Below are positions 33,897 to 45,471 of a stretch of 64,000 nt of DNA, one piece after another; position 1 is the first letter of the stretch, and each line of letters begins with the position of its first letter. This stretch comes from Condylostoma magnum. Taxonomy: Eukaryota; Ciliophora; Heterotrichea; Heterotrichida; Condylostomatidae. The notes below the pieces were generated by a model. It saw only the letters and a program-made list of their open reading frames with translations. It had not been told where the DNA came from and did not search any database. The stretch covers positions 21,388-85,387 of the forward strand of contig CAKKTI010000024.1 in assembly GCA_920105805.1 (NCBI GenBank), written 5' to 3'. The position numbers and the translations under genes are program-made.

Positions 33897-35927
33897 TTAC
33901 ACTAATAATTTTTTTAGCCCTCCTCGTTTTTTCATATTTCGTATAATAGAATAAGTGTTATTAACAATATTTCTTCTGTATATAGGCACATCATTTCTGA
34001 AATTCTATCACTTATAATCCTTTTAAATAAGTGTATTTTAGAAATCAATTGTATCCTTTTCAATATTTGATATATCTATAGGCAAGCTTATCTATCTTCG
34101 CTTTTGTAGATGTTTAGGCTTATAAATTTTATCAGGGGAGCTTTAAGATTTCTTAGGAGATTTCGAGGAATCATTCATAGGTAGTCTTGGGATTTCAATT
34201 GATAATGTCTTTGGCTTTCCGTCTAATCCGATTCTCCTTCTAACTCTATTGGATGATAATAGAGTTTCACTTTATTCTACTGTTGGAGTTTATGAATCAC
34301 TTAGAGGGTTTTTTACAGAGATGAAGTCGCTAGGGTTTGGAGACTTAGCAGCTCTTAAGTTAGAATGCTGTAATAATCTCATTTTCCTATTAACTGGTTT
34401 TGTTTGTCTTAGACGAGATTTGTTTTGAATTTCCGGCGAGTTCTAAGATAAACTTCTTATGTAGCTTATATTCAGTAGTCTTTTTTACTTTTTATTCCGG
34501 GATATTATATTAGTCTTACTATTCATTTTTTAATTGGTGGAATATATAATAATTAACTAAATTCTCCTTGTGAATGATTTGTAGTTTATACTATTTGATT
34601 TTTTACTTGTGTAAAAGTTGATGATTAATTTAGCATCTGTTTCTGGTACTTGAAGGCCTTTATGGAAAAAGAACTATGTGATATCGTTAATATCTATTGT
34701 GCCATTACCATCTCAGTCTAAAAAGTTATAAATTTCTTATAAATTTTACAGGTTTGTTTAGCTGAATTGCTTAATTTGTTGCAAGTCTTTAAATGAGTCT
34801 ATCATTATCTAGAAAACTTCACCTAGTTTATCAATAGTATCTGCGCTATAATCAGAAATCTAATAAATTCCCATTTCACTCCTATTCTTTAGCAAATTAG
34901 AATAAGTTAAATCCTAAGGCACTAATAAGTTTTAAAGCTATCTTTTAGTATTGATTTTAAATAATTACAACTCTCTGTAGTTCAAATTTAATCCGATTAA
35001 TTGAAAGAATCTTTACACTTAAAATCTTTTTATAATTACTCATAGCTCATCAATACAAAACTCCATTCGCATTGCTAGTTCTTATCTTCCTTTTTCTTAT
35101 TAACGTAAAATTGAAAGCTAGTCACTAAAAATTCTAAGTAAACTGTTCTCAACTGTTACAGAAATACCATAAAATTACAGTTTTCTAGGTGTTATTTTAG
35201 CTGATCTATTAGTTGAAGATCCTAAGTCATCAATGCATAAGCCTCTTCCTGTTGAAAGATCTCCAGGACTTTAAAAAATAGATTTTTTTAATGTTTAGCT
35301 CATTTGTTAACTCTAAGAAAGTGATTAGTACTAAGGAAGTAAAATTTCTAATAAATTTGAATAGGTTAAGTGATTAGCCTCATCTTTATCAAATCTTTTG
35401 AATATTGGAGTACAGTCGATTTTCTCAAATGATTATACAAAATTTTCTAAATCCCCGATAAAAATTTTACCGTTAGAGTTTATGTCAATCAGCTTAAAAA
35501 CCTTTAAAACTGAAAAATCTCCTAGATCTATTATTTATTGCCTCCATGAATCTAAATTAACATATAATTAAATTTCTGCATTTAGTACTTATCCCGCCTT
35601 TATAACTTAATTTTAAATATCTGATATATGAGCTCTATTTTCAAAGATTTTACTGAACTCTTCTAGATTCAGTTTGCCGTCTTGGTCGAAATCGTAGTAT
35701 CTCAAAACAGGTGTTATAAGTTCTTCTGAAATTTCCAATCCAGATTAGTATAAAAAGAACACAATATCGCCTGCTGTTAAAGCCTCCTCTCCCATTAAAT
35801 CAATTTTTTAAAATACTTTCTTTACTTGAATTTTAGAGTTTTATTTTAGTTGTTATAAACTAGTTAATTGTTTGGCTAAATTTACAAATAAGGACTGTAC
35901 TTTTTATATAAGTTCAAACTCTTCCAT
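33897..35927 (-). CDS. EF-hand protein with basic C-terminal region (possibly two in-frame genes)
   Basis: Continuous minus-strand frame of 676 aa. At least three EF-hand loops are visible: DFDQDGKLNLEE (79-90), DINSNGKIFIGD, and DWDGNGTIDIND (~404-415, with Trp from TGA). The EF-hand part could stop at TAA 34530 after IIYSTN. Only 3 nt later, in the same frame, an ATG (34526) opens a 209-aa Arg/Ser-rich region ending at TAA 33897. Two genes 3 nt apart, or one protein reading the TAA as Gln, cannot be separated from sequence alone. I list one CDS. Calcium binding is expected; target unknown. Confidence 0.6.
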
Positions 35928-36188
35928 TTTTATCTGTAATACAAAATAATGAAATACTAGCAACAGCCTAGTACTTTAATACATACCCTACTAAAGCATT
36001 ATTATATTGAATGTCTTTTAATAAGATTGTTTAAATGAGTTATACTCATAATAAAAATCCTGCATATTTTAATACAGTAAAATCTAGTAAATCAATAGCC
36101 TTACATACTCAATCCTACATAACATTACTCTCCATACAAAACAAATTTTCCCTTATAACGATATAATTTTAAAGAAGTAAATCAGTTA

Positions 36189-38294
36189 ATGTCCAAACAA
36201 CAAAATATCCAAACAGTCGTTAAGCTGCGACAGAACAATTTGAACGAGCCTAATATATGGCAAGTACTTAACAATTCAATTCTCTTGAACTCCAGATTTG
36301 CTAAGTACCTTAATCAGAGTCTTGATACCAATGAAGTTTAAACCCCTTAGATTTTTGACAGATGCTATCCTCAATCCACTTCCAATGAAGAAATCTTTGA
36401 GAATTCTGTAATTCCAGAGCTAGATCAAGCATTAAAAGGATTTAATATATGCTTTTACTCCTTTGGGCAACCATGCTCCGGAAAGAGGCAGACATTACTA
36501 GGAAATCTCAAATCTGAAAAGACTACCAAGAAGTTGTCTGTGAAACTGCGAAGATTGGAATAAAGAAAACATTTATCCAGATCTATCAGCCCAATAGCAA
36601 CTAGTAGACTTAGATCTCCATCTCCGGTATATATGGACACGCATGAGAATATACAGGAGGATGGAGTTATTTAAATGACCTTGAAATACTTGTTTAATAG
36701 ATAAACGTAGATTATATAAGAGTAGGGATCCTTTATCATTTTCCTATCAGCTTATATCATATATTTGGATCAGATTTATGATTTATTAGTTTCTAATCAT
36801 CTTGTAGGACAACAGCATTTAGGAGTAGTAGATTCACAACAAGGATTTCAGGTAAGAAATCTAAATTCACATGAGTTAGACTCATTAGACGATTCCTTAA
36901 GCATGCTTTAGTTCGGGGAAAGCAATAGGAAGTTATTTATTAGTCGTACAGGAGCAGATTCCTCTAAAATACACACAATTTTTAAACTTCTTATCAAGTC
37001 TTAATAAGTGGCTAATCATCAAGAAATGAGCGATTTATTAGGTGTTGAATTCCCGAATACATTTGAATAAAGTGACGTCACAATTAGTTCTGATATTACT
37101 TTTGTTCGATTATCTGAAAGTGAAAAAGTCAATTTTAGTGAATAAAGGGCGAATATAAAACGTCCAACGTGTATGCAAAAAGGGTTAAAAACTGATAGAA
37201 AATATCACTCTAAGAGTCCTTTTAGTGAAGGCAGGAATAGTAATTCAGGGTTTAATCAATTCTTCTCCATCATTCAGTAATTTTCGTAGGAATAGAAGGG
37301 TAAAATTTCCTTAAGAAACAGTAATCTAGCTAAACTATTATTGTATACATTGAATGGAAGTTGTATTACTAAATTTATATGCAATATAATATCAAGTCCT
37401 AAAGAGTTTAACAATTCACTAAATGCACTACGATTTACAAGATTGTTATAAAAAATCACAACATTCCCTAGTCCTAACATTCAAAGCTCCTAAAATGGAG
37501 AATTGATTAATATATACGAAAAAGACTTAGAAAAGTTGCGTAAAAGATTGAAATGTGAGGAAACTGGTAATATGATAAAATTAGATTAATTATACTAAGC
37601 CAAAAGTTAGTTAGAAAAGATGAAATAAGGACTACAGTAATTGAATATATCACAGCCTAAAGAAATACAAAACAACCATAATTTCATAGTAGAAGAGCTA
37701 TGAGATTAGAATGCAGGGGATATAATAATATCATAAGATCTGATGTCGGAGTAAGAGTACATATAATCTATAATTAAAACTAGGGACTAAGACGACGAAT
37801 AAATTAATCAATTCTAATAAATGAGGCAACTTAGGGATTATTTAAAACAAATAAAACACAAATACGAAAGTTTCACTGAGAATAATCAATCAATGAAGGG
37901 CAAATTAGAAAACTTATAAGAAAGTCTTGATTAAATCCACTTCCAATACAACTAATCACAGAAACAAATTGATTAAAATGAAAAACTTATTTTCTAAAAG
38001 CAGCAAGAGGCTTTGAAACTACAGTAGCACTTAGAGCTTATACAATTAAAAATCAATCTTGATGACGAGAACTCCCGCACTTTAGAATACCTGGAGAGAA
38101 TTTACTACAATGGACTAGACGCTGTGAAGAATGCGATGTATAAGCGAGCTTACTCCAACGCCATATCGTCCTAAAACGACTCCTAGCAATAATGTACTCA
38201 AATATCAAACTTAACGGATATTTTTGGAGAAATAAAGCAATCTTCGATTTTCCAACAACGAACAATAAGCATCTCCCAACTAGAGGAAAATTAG
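36189..38294 (+). CDS. divergent kinesin-like protein with degenerate P-loop
   Basis: 701 aa. The first ~430 residues follow a kinesin motor: IFDRCYPQSTSNEEIFENSV, then the P-loop position SFGQPCSGKRQTLLG, then LRNSNLAKLLLYTLNGSCI and ISSPKEFNNSLNALRF. The last two correspond to the switch-II-distal helix and ALRYA-type helix. The P-loop Thr (GxxGSGKT) is Arg100 and the glycines are altered, and no SSRSH or LAGSE motif is visible, so ATPase activity is doubtful. The rest is coiled coil. The stop is TAG 38292, followed by TAA, 15 bp from PARP. Likely a microtubule-associated pseudo-motor (inference). Confidence 0.7.
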
Positions 38295-38309
38295 TAATTG
38301 TAAAATTTA

Positions 38310-40223
38310 CTAAAATCTATAATCAAATCTTGTTTTAAAAATATACTTCATCTTGATCTGATTTATATCGTAAACGATATACTCGTTATACAATAAGCTA
38401 CCATTAGCCTAGGTTGGTTCCCCTTCCCCAATTGGCACAGTAACTCCGTCTAATTCTATATAACTACTCTCAGGAGGTGCAGTTTTACCACAACCCTTAG
38501 TAGAATGTTTCCCCGGAGGTAAATTACCCGCATTGAAATCAGCGTAGTATAAATAATTAGGTTCTCCTATGGCAACCTAACACAGTGTTAAAAGTCCTAT
38601 ATTGTTGTCTCTACTGGTGCAGCAGTAGTTAGCGGATTTAGACACCATATCCGCGAAATATACACCCTTTCCAAACATGTATCCAGAAACTGGAGCCTCC
38701 GGTGGTGCAATTCTTAAACCCTGTGAAATTATTCCTACCCAGTTTGTAAGTCTTGACCCATGCCACAACAGCATCTTATTAGGAATATCGTCACGGAACC
38801 TATCATCCTCTCCTTGTCTTTCAATCTCAAAGATATCAAGTACAGTCAATCCATAATTACGATGTGTTTGAGCATGAGTGTTCTTTACGTAGAGTTCTAG
38901 GGTTTTATATAAATCTGAGTTTTTAGGTATAGGTTTTATATCTGAGTTTAATTAAGTATAATGATGATCAAGCTCATTTATATCAGTGTCATCGTTTTGT
39001 AGAATACTATTAGTAATTTTCATATCAGATAAAGTTTCAATCATTTCTACTTTTTCTTTCAATTTACTCATTGTGTTTATTATGAAATTTGACATATGTG
39101 AAAACCCGAAATCATGAGGAATTAGAGTGTAGAACTACCCTGAAAGTTATGATAGATCTCCCTTTTCCTTACGATTTAGTACTTTTTCTATTTACTGCAA
39201 GACCTAGTATCCTTGCTTTAGATTATTAGCTGATAGTTTTCCTAGAGGCATCTTTTTGGCATCATATCCAATTTCTGCCAGGGTTCTGTTAATTTACTTT
39301 AGATCGAATATTAACTTTAGGAAATCTTAAAGACGCTTGTCTAAAACACTTTCTACGTCTTTTTTAGCCTTTTTGGTCTTAGGAGCTGGTTTTTCCGGTT
39401 CGTCGTCAGCTCCATAATCGATTTCTAAAGGTGTATATCCGCCCCTTGTTTTATCAGAGAATTTCTTATTATAGCGCTGAATTGCCTAATCTTTCCCCAT
39501 TGGGCCCATTATTGCAAACTGTCCTTAATAACCTACCCTTCCCCATCTGTTCCATAAATAGAACTGAGATTCATTGGAGTCAGATTACAGTAATTGAATT
39601 ATGTAAAATTTGTTATTATTGGATTTTATATTAGTTTGGTTCAGTGTTGCAGTTCATGCTTTAGATCCGTCTTAAAACACACGACACATTGAGGCCTTAG
39701 GACATACAGAGTCGACAGCAGCAGCTCCTTTTCTAATTTAAGTCACTCGTTTCTCTACTTCCTTAGTCTCCTCTTCCTTTTTAGTCTACTTTTTTGTATC
39801 TTTTTACGTAGGCTCTTCTTTCTTAGCCCTTCCTCGCTTAGCGGGCAACTTTTCCTCTTATTACTTCTTACTTTATTATTACTTCTTTTTCTATTCCTCC
39901 TTTTTTTTCAAGCCTTCCTTTTTCTTCTATTCCTCTTTTTTCCTTTACGCCTCCTTTTTCTTCTACTCCTCCTTTTTCCTTTAAGCTTCCTTTTATTTCT
40001 TATCTTAAGCAAGTTTTGCAGCTTTTATCTTCTTTTCCTCCTCAATTTACTTCCTAGTTGGTTATTTTTTCGCAGGTTATGCTTACTTTACAGTTTAGCT
40101 TCTTTAAGGAGGTTTTCTTGTGCTAGGTTTTGGTTGTGCTTAAGTCTTTTGTCTAGTAATTTTGCTTCTAGTATCAACTTTTTTAGCAGCCGGGTCTTCT
40201 TTCTGCCTTCTAGTTTTTACCAT
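38310..40223 (-). CDS. poly(ADP-ribose) polymerase (WGR and PARP catalytic domains)
   Basis: 637 aa. A very Lys/Glu/Gln-rich N-terminus has near-repeats of KKKEEQ and QRKKEEQ. A WGR domain follows ([15 protein letters not shown]), then the PARP helical regulatory domain, then the catalytic domain with LLWHGSRL (~485), [17 protein letters not shown] and LYNEYIVYD (~617). The H-Y-E triad is therefore complete and polymer synthesis is expected. No zinc fingers or BRCT are visible, which is the PARP2-like layout. It responds to DNA breaks in the nucleus. It ends with TAG 38310 then TAA. Confidence 0.92.
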
Positions 40224-40260
40224 TTATTTTTATCAGATAATTAAAGCTTAATATTAAAAG

Positions 40261-41127
40261 ATGGGCAATAGCTGCGTTAAGTCTAATAATGCTACAATGA
40301 AGAAGAAAATTGAGCTTGCATAAAAAACAGGGATACTATCATTGGAAGCCCATGACATAAAAAAATGGCCTTAAAGACTATTTAATACTAGGCTTAATGT
40401 ACTGAACATATCAAAGAACTAGATAAAGCGTCTTCCTGAGGATTTCGGGGAGATTGTAAATGTTAAAAATTTCAATTTGTCAAGCAATCTTATAACTTAC
40501 CTGCCAGACTAAATAAGTGTATTTACAAGTCTCGTGGATTTAAGAATTGACTATAATCTTTTATCTGAGTTGCCTAATAGCTTTTCACCTCCTAATCTCA
40601 CTTCTTTGTCGATTTCTTTCAATAATTTATATACAATTCCTGAGTCGATTTTACAGTGCAGACGTTTAAACAGTATTAATCTGTAGAATAATAAATTCGT
40701 AGAGTATCCTTTAGCTCTTACAGTGCATTAGAACTTAGAGTCAATCAACCTTTAAAATAACTAAATTCAATAGCTCCCTAAAAACTGGGATGTTCCAGCT
40801 TTGTAGATCTTGTTACTAGCCGATAATCAACTATCAAATATACCGAGAAAGTTGTTCTAAAACACTAACATAAGTAGAATTGGGCTTATAGGCAATAATA
40901 TTACATAATTAGAGCTGTAGTAGATGAAGGGTGCAGATAGTTATATAGAGCGAAGAAAAGAGAGGAAAAATAAGGGACTTTGGCAGAATTTAGAGCAAGA
41001 TAATGATTTACTTAGATAAATAAAAATGCTGGAAAGTTTAGTAGAGTATTCTAACCTGTTCTTTGTTGTTTTATAGCCTTTGTATCATACAATTAAAAGT
41101 ATGTCAGGAAATAAGGTGTCTTATTAG
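40261..41127 (+). CDS. LRRC57: leucine-rich repeat protein, LRRC57-like, N-myristoylated
   Basis: Starts MGNSCVKSNN, a consensus N-myristoylation site with a nearby Cys, as in LRRC57. It then has AQKTGILSLEAHDIKKWP and about eight LRRs (LNISKNQIKRLPEDF, LQNNKFVEYP). The LRRC57-type ending GADSYIERRKERK follows. The family end would be near TAA 41017, but the frame continues readably to TAG 41125 or TGA 41140, so the C-terminus is uncertain. A membrane-anchored adaptor role is inferred. It is head-to-head with PARP, 37 bp between ATGs. Confidence 0.8.
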
Positions 41128-41250
41128 ATATTAGCATATTGATGTTTAATAGGAATTTGAAAATATATAGAAATTTTACTGTAAGTACAGGGCTATGGCT
41201 ATCTATGTTGTTAATCCATAATTTGCTTTCTTATATCAGAGCCTTCTGCC

Positions 41251-42078
41251 ATGGGAGCCCAAGGAATTTTTGAGTACTTTGTACAGATTGATGCATTTGT
41301 AGGAAATACCTTTTTTGGAATTAAGGAATTGGATAAGGAAAGGTAAAAGCTACTTGAACTTTGCTATAAGATTGCTGATAATGTTGATATGACAATATTA
41401 TGTGAAAATGCAAACAATTATGCTTAAATGCCCATGAGTTCTATTTAATTCCACTAATGGGCCAAATAGCCTAAAACAATAGCTGCTTTTGTGGCTTCAA
41501 GAGTTGGTTATTTAGTATCTGAAAATATACTAAAGAAAGATTAGGCTTAGTAGTTGATAAAATAGAAAATGATTGAAAAACTAGTTGATAATATTTACAG
41601 TGAATAAGAAGATTTAGTAGAAAACAGTGTTTTAGCCTTACTGTTTCTATGTTAATAAAATAAACGAGTAATTAATAGTTTAAGATCTGATAAAGTAATT
41701 GAACAGCTCTGTATTATTCTATCTAATCAAGACAATAAGGACTTATAATTATCAATTTTAACACTATCTAGACTTATTTTCGATAGAAATTTAACAATGT
41801 AATAAGTTTTTATACGATAACAAGTCATTCCAATTGCTCTAAAGTTACTAGAAACTGATGATATACTGTAAATATACGAAATACTACAGGTAATTCTTGC
41901 ACTAATAATAGGTACAAATGATCAACTAAATATACAATCAATACAGATACTAAAAATCCAGGGAGCATAGGCGTTAATAAGTAAAGTAATACAAGACTAA
42001 ACCAGTGATTAAGTCCTAGGCATAGGGAATACAATTCAAAAAATACTTTCCCAATAGTTAATTTACACAATTTACTAA
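41251..42078 (+). CDS. helical-repeat (armadillo-like) protein, about 275 aa
   Basis: From ATG 41251 the frame gives MGAQGIFEYFVQIDAFVG, then repeated amphipathic helix pairs such as DLVENSVLALLFLCQQNKR, QLSILTLSRLIFDRN and YEILQVILALIIG. These are typical of armadillo/HEAT solenoids. A competing frame at 41208-41360 also looks protein-like but fails downstream. The end is uncertain: TAA 42076 or TAA 42103, the latter one base before the MORN ATG. No orthologue recognised. Confidence 0.55.
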
Positions 42079-42106
42079 AAAATAACGATTTACCAATTAT
42101 TTTAAA

Positions 42107-43078
42107 ATGGGTGTAAATTGTTCCTGCCTATCAAACCAAAATGATAAAAATTCAAATCTAGAGTCTTAATAACTTGACTAGAAAGTAAACCTAATAATAG
42201 TTGAAGACTCTGTAGTAATATCCCCCCAAATAGAAGCTTAGTCCCTAGCAAAAGGCTTCCTAGCCCGAAAACAAATCTACACTAAAAAATCAAAACCCCT
42301 TTAAAGTTACCAAAGCTTTAACACAACTCCAAGTGTTATTCTAGAGTTTAAACCAACAGACAGCTCCGATACAAACTTAAAATTGTGTCTAGAGAACGCA
42401 GTGTACTCAGGTGAAAGAAACTCCGAGGGAGCCTATCACGGTAAGGGTAATTTAACAGTTCCCAACAATTTTGAGTACTAAGGTGATTTTAAAAACGGCA
42501 GGTTTTTTGGAAAGGGGAGCCTTAAATACCAGGAAGGTGGCCACTACTAAGGTGACTTTTAGAATGGTGTAGCACATGGGTAAGGGATACTTTAGAGATC
42601 CGACGGATCTCAGTACGAAGGACAATGGGTGAATGACTTGCCGTAAGGATCAGGTATTGAGAAGTTCCCTGATGGCTCACAGTACCAGGGAGAATTTATT
42701 GCAGGGGTGAAGCAAGGATAGGGGAAGTTTATATGGGTGGATGGAAGCTATTATTAGGGGCAGTTTGTCAATAATGACTTGCATGGGTATGGAGAGTATT
42801 ACTGGGTTGACGGAAGAACTTATAAAGGGTATTGGGATTCTAATAAAATGCAAGGGAATGGAGTGTTCACTTGGGCTGATGGGAAGAAGTATGATGGAGG
42901 GTATTTTAATGATAAGAAGGAAGGATGGGGGGTGTTTTCATGGCCTAATGGAAAGAGGTATGAAGGGAACTGGTTTAACGGGGTTTAGCATGGATAAGGG
43001 ACCTTTTATACGGGGAATAAGATAAGAAGAGGAAATTTTGTTAATGGGAAATTGGTTAGAGACAGTGTAAATTCTTGA
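42107..43078 (+). CDS. MORN-repeat protein with N-myristoylation signal
   Basis: 323 aa, ending with TGA 43076. The N-terminus MGVNCSC fits N-myristoylation plus palmitoylation. A short IQ-like helix follows (AKGFLARKQIY). From ~residue 100 to the end there are about eight MORN repeats, e.g. YQGDFKNGRFFGKG, YEGQWVNDLPQGSG and YKGYWDSNKMQGNG. MORN proteins act as membrane-linked scaffolds in the ciliate cortex and basal bodies. G and C content is higher than in neighbouring genes because of the Gly/Trp-rich repeats. Confidence 0.85.
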
Positions 43079-43261
43079 GGTTATTAATTTATTATTTGAT
43101 TTCATCTTTAAATAGATTTTTAAGTATAGAATTAATTATATTCCTAAATAACTTCTATAATTTGTAGGTATTTGCATATAATTTATAATTGCCTTCTATT
43201 AGCTAGAAATCTATGTTCTTGTAATAATTAAATAAAGCACTAAGTACTATAATAATTAATA

Positions 43262-44059
43262 ATGATTATTAATGAAATATCGGAATATTTTAAATAGCAG
43301 GGCTATTCGTGTAAGCTATGATAAAATTAAAGAATACACACGATTAGTATATGTTTGCGTAGCTATATTCCTCATAAAATAGTTGCTCAAGTTGCTACCG
43401 AGAACAATCAAGTAAAATAAATTTGCTTTTTTGATCAGTTTCTGCATGTAAACAGAGATTTAATCATAGACAATGAGATATTTTTTAGGGAGCAGGGCTT
43501 TAATCTTTTCTAGCTGTCCTCTTTCTAAGTAGCTGATTTGCAATAGTTTGATAACAAGTAAAATTTAATTTCGTATATACTTCAAAAAGAGCAACAATTC
43601 TTTAATATCATTCAGGAGCATATTGAACCTTTAGATAGTATCTGCTTTAAAAATATTACAATTTATGAGCTAAAGCTAACTAAGTAAGAAATTGTTGAAT
43701 ATTACCAAGATGATTTGCTGCCTCAAGAAATCATAGATACAAATATATGAGTGCACTCTATAGGATAATCATTAGAAGTCTAAATAATAACAAATTTCAA
43801 GGCAAGTCATATTTATCAGGAAACTATAGGAATCACAACAACACATTTTATGGAACAAAGTAAAGATGTTAGAAAAGAATTGCCAAATTTCATTAAATTA
43901 AACATCGATAAAGTGATAGAAATTGCTAATTTAAACACCTATTCTTATGTTTCTTACCAAGATGAAATTGTACAGGAAAACTAAGATGATTCTGCTATGA
44001 TATAATAAGTTTTAACTCCCGATATGGATCCCGACTTTTTTTGTTTTGATGATGATTAA
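43262..44059 (+). CDS. hypothetical protein, about 265 aa
   Basis: ATG 43262 to TAA 44057. The reading starts MIINEISEYFKQQGYSCKLW and has an evenly mixed composition with clear helices (VRKELPNFIKLNIDKVIEIA). It ends with an acidic tail, MDPDFFCFDDD. An overlapping frame from ATG 43273 gives a short hydrophobic reading but decays after about 50 codons. No domain was recognised. It is followed by the MYB gene 64 bp downstream on the same strand. Confidence 0.6.
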
Positions 44060-44123
44060 AAACTAATTAGTAATAATTTAAAGCTGACTTTTTTGTGTTT
44101 TTCTAGTTCATTAATTATATAAT

Positions 44124-44834
44124 ATGAAAAATCAATAGCCTAGTTTTGTGTTACCTTATAAAATATCAAACTCAACCTACATGATTCCTTGTATAATAGA
44201 CAAGTAACAAGATAAGTTTGTACCCTTATGCAATCCTTAGTCCAATGAAATTAATTCTTATCAAGTTCAATTCAAACAGGATTGGTCAAATAGCGAAGAT
44301 AATCTACTTTTATAGATAAGAAACTAAAAGCCCAGGCAGAAATGGGCTTAGATAGCAAGATAAATCAATAAAGAAGTTCATGGGGATCAATAAGTGCGTA
44401 ATGGGAAGCACTGTCGGGAAAGATGAGTAAATCATTTAGATCCAAATCTTAAAAAGGGAAATTGAACTAGTAAAGAAGATCTTCATATACTTCTCTCATA
44501 GTAATCTTTAGGGAAGCATTGAAGCAAAATTGCTAAAGGTCTCCCAGGGAGAAATGAAAATTAAGTGAAAAATAGGTTTAAAAGCATGATTAATAAAGCT
44601 AAGAAGGAGTATCCTCCCTAGATGGATATTATCAGTGCATTAATTGTTGAAAAATAAGCATTGGAATTAGAGTGCTATCCTTAAGACAGTGTGCTTACTT
44701 TTCCATCTCCTTTAAATTTTAGAAGTTAAGCTGAAGGTTTTTAGGATTTTGTGGATAGGTTTAAATGAAATCCAGATATAGACAATTCTCCAGCTGATTT
44801 CTTGAAGTTTCAAGCGGGAACCATGCCTAAATAG
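44124..44834 (+). CDS. two-repeat MYB DNA-binding protein
   Basis: About 236 aa. Two SANT/MYB repeats are clear: first repeat from DWSNSEDNLLLQIRNQ to GKHCRERWVNHLD, second from KKGNWTSKEDLHILL through HWSKIAKGLPGRNENQVKNRF. The regularly spaced tryptophans include TGA-encoded ones (RERWVNHLD, GNWTSK, KHWSK), which supports TGA as Trp. The R2R3-like core suggests a sequence-specific transcription factor. The C-terminus is Pro/Phe-containing and short. Stop candidates are TAG 44832 or TAG 44847. Confidence 0.85.
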
Positions 44835-45471
44835 TAAAAATATTAATAGAGGTATAAATGTGGCATTTTGCTGTTTAAATATGCTTTTTTACTAATTCTT
44901 ATTATAAAAATAATCAAAATCACCCATTTTAAACACAATTTTGCAATAATAATTTAAATCACCACTTAATTTTCTAGTACTTGATAGTTGAATCAGCTAA
45001 TTTTTACTTTGCTAGCTTATTTGCAAGCTGTAAAAATAGAGGACCATAACCTGGATTTTAGCGGATTTTTGCATCGCTTTGCTATGATAAGTTTTATACA
45101 GACATATGATGCAGCTGCTTTTAATTATCATAGTACTATTATTATATGTTTTAGTTTTCTTAAAAGTTGTCTAAGTAGTAATTACTCATTTTAGTATAAA
45201 TATTTTATGGCCCCTTTATTTTAGATTAGCAATCTTTATATCAATGTATTAGGATTATTAAAAATGATTATTATCAGTAAATATTATTGCTTCTAAGCTT
45301 ATGTATATAGGCTTTTGATAAATAAATTTATTATCTAAGAATATCTTATATCAATAATTCTAGATATAACCTCATTAAATGCATAACTTGTAATATGCAT
45401 TTATAAGGAATAGCATATGTATCCTATAATTCTTTACAAAGGATAACTTTAATTCAAAAAATGCATAAATA
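44835..45471. other. AT-rich stretch without a confident gene
   Basis: About 640 bp. A plus-strand frame near 44988-45194 lacks any classical stop for 68 codons, but it begins without ATG, and the opposite strand gives an equally protein-like reading. With a code in which every codon is sense I cannot choose. No RNA gene or repeat was seen. Confidence 0.4.

Noticed and set aside
41208-41360. Alternative frame starting MAIYVVNPQFAF before the armadillo-like protein
   Set aside because: It looks protein-like for about 50 codons but then degenerates. The chosen frame stays coherent for 275 codons, and no short intron of fitting length and boundaries joins the two.
42741-43025. Second open frame overlapping the MORN gene
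   Set aside because: Out-of-frame shadow of the Gly-rich repeats; the MORN frame is clear.
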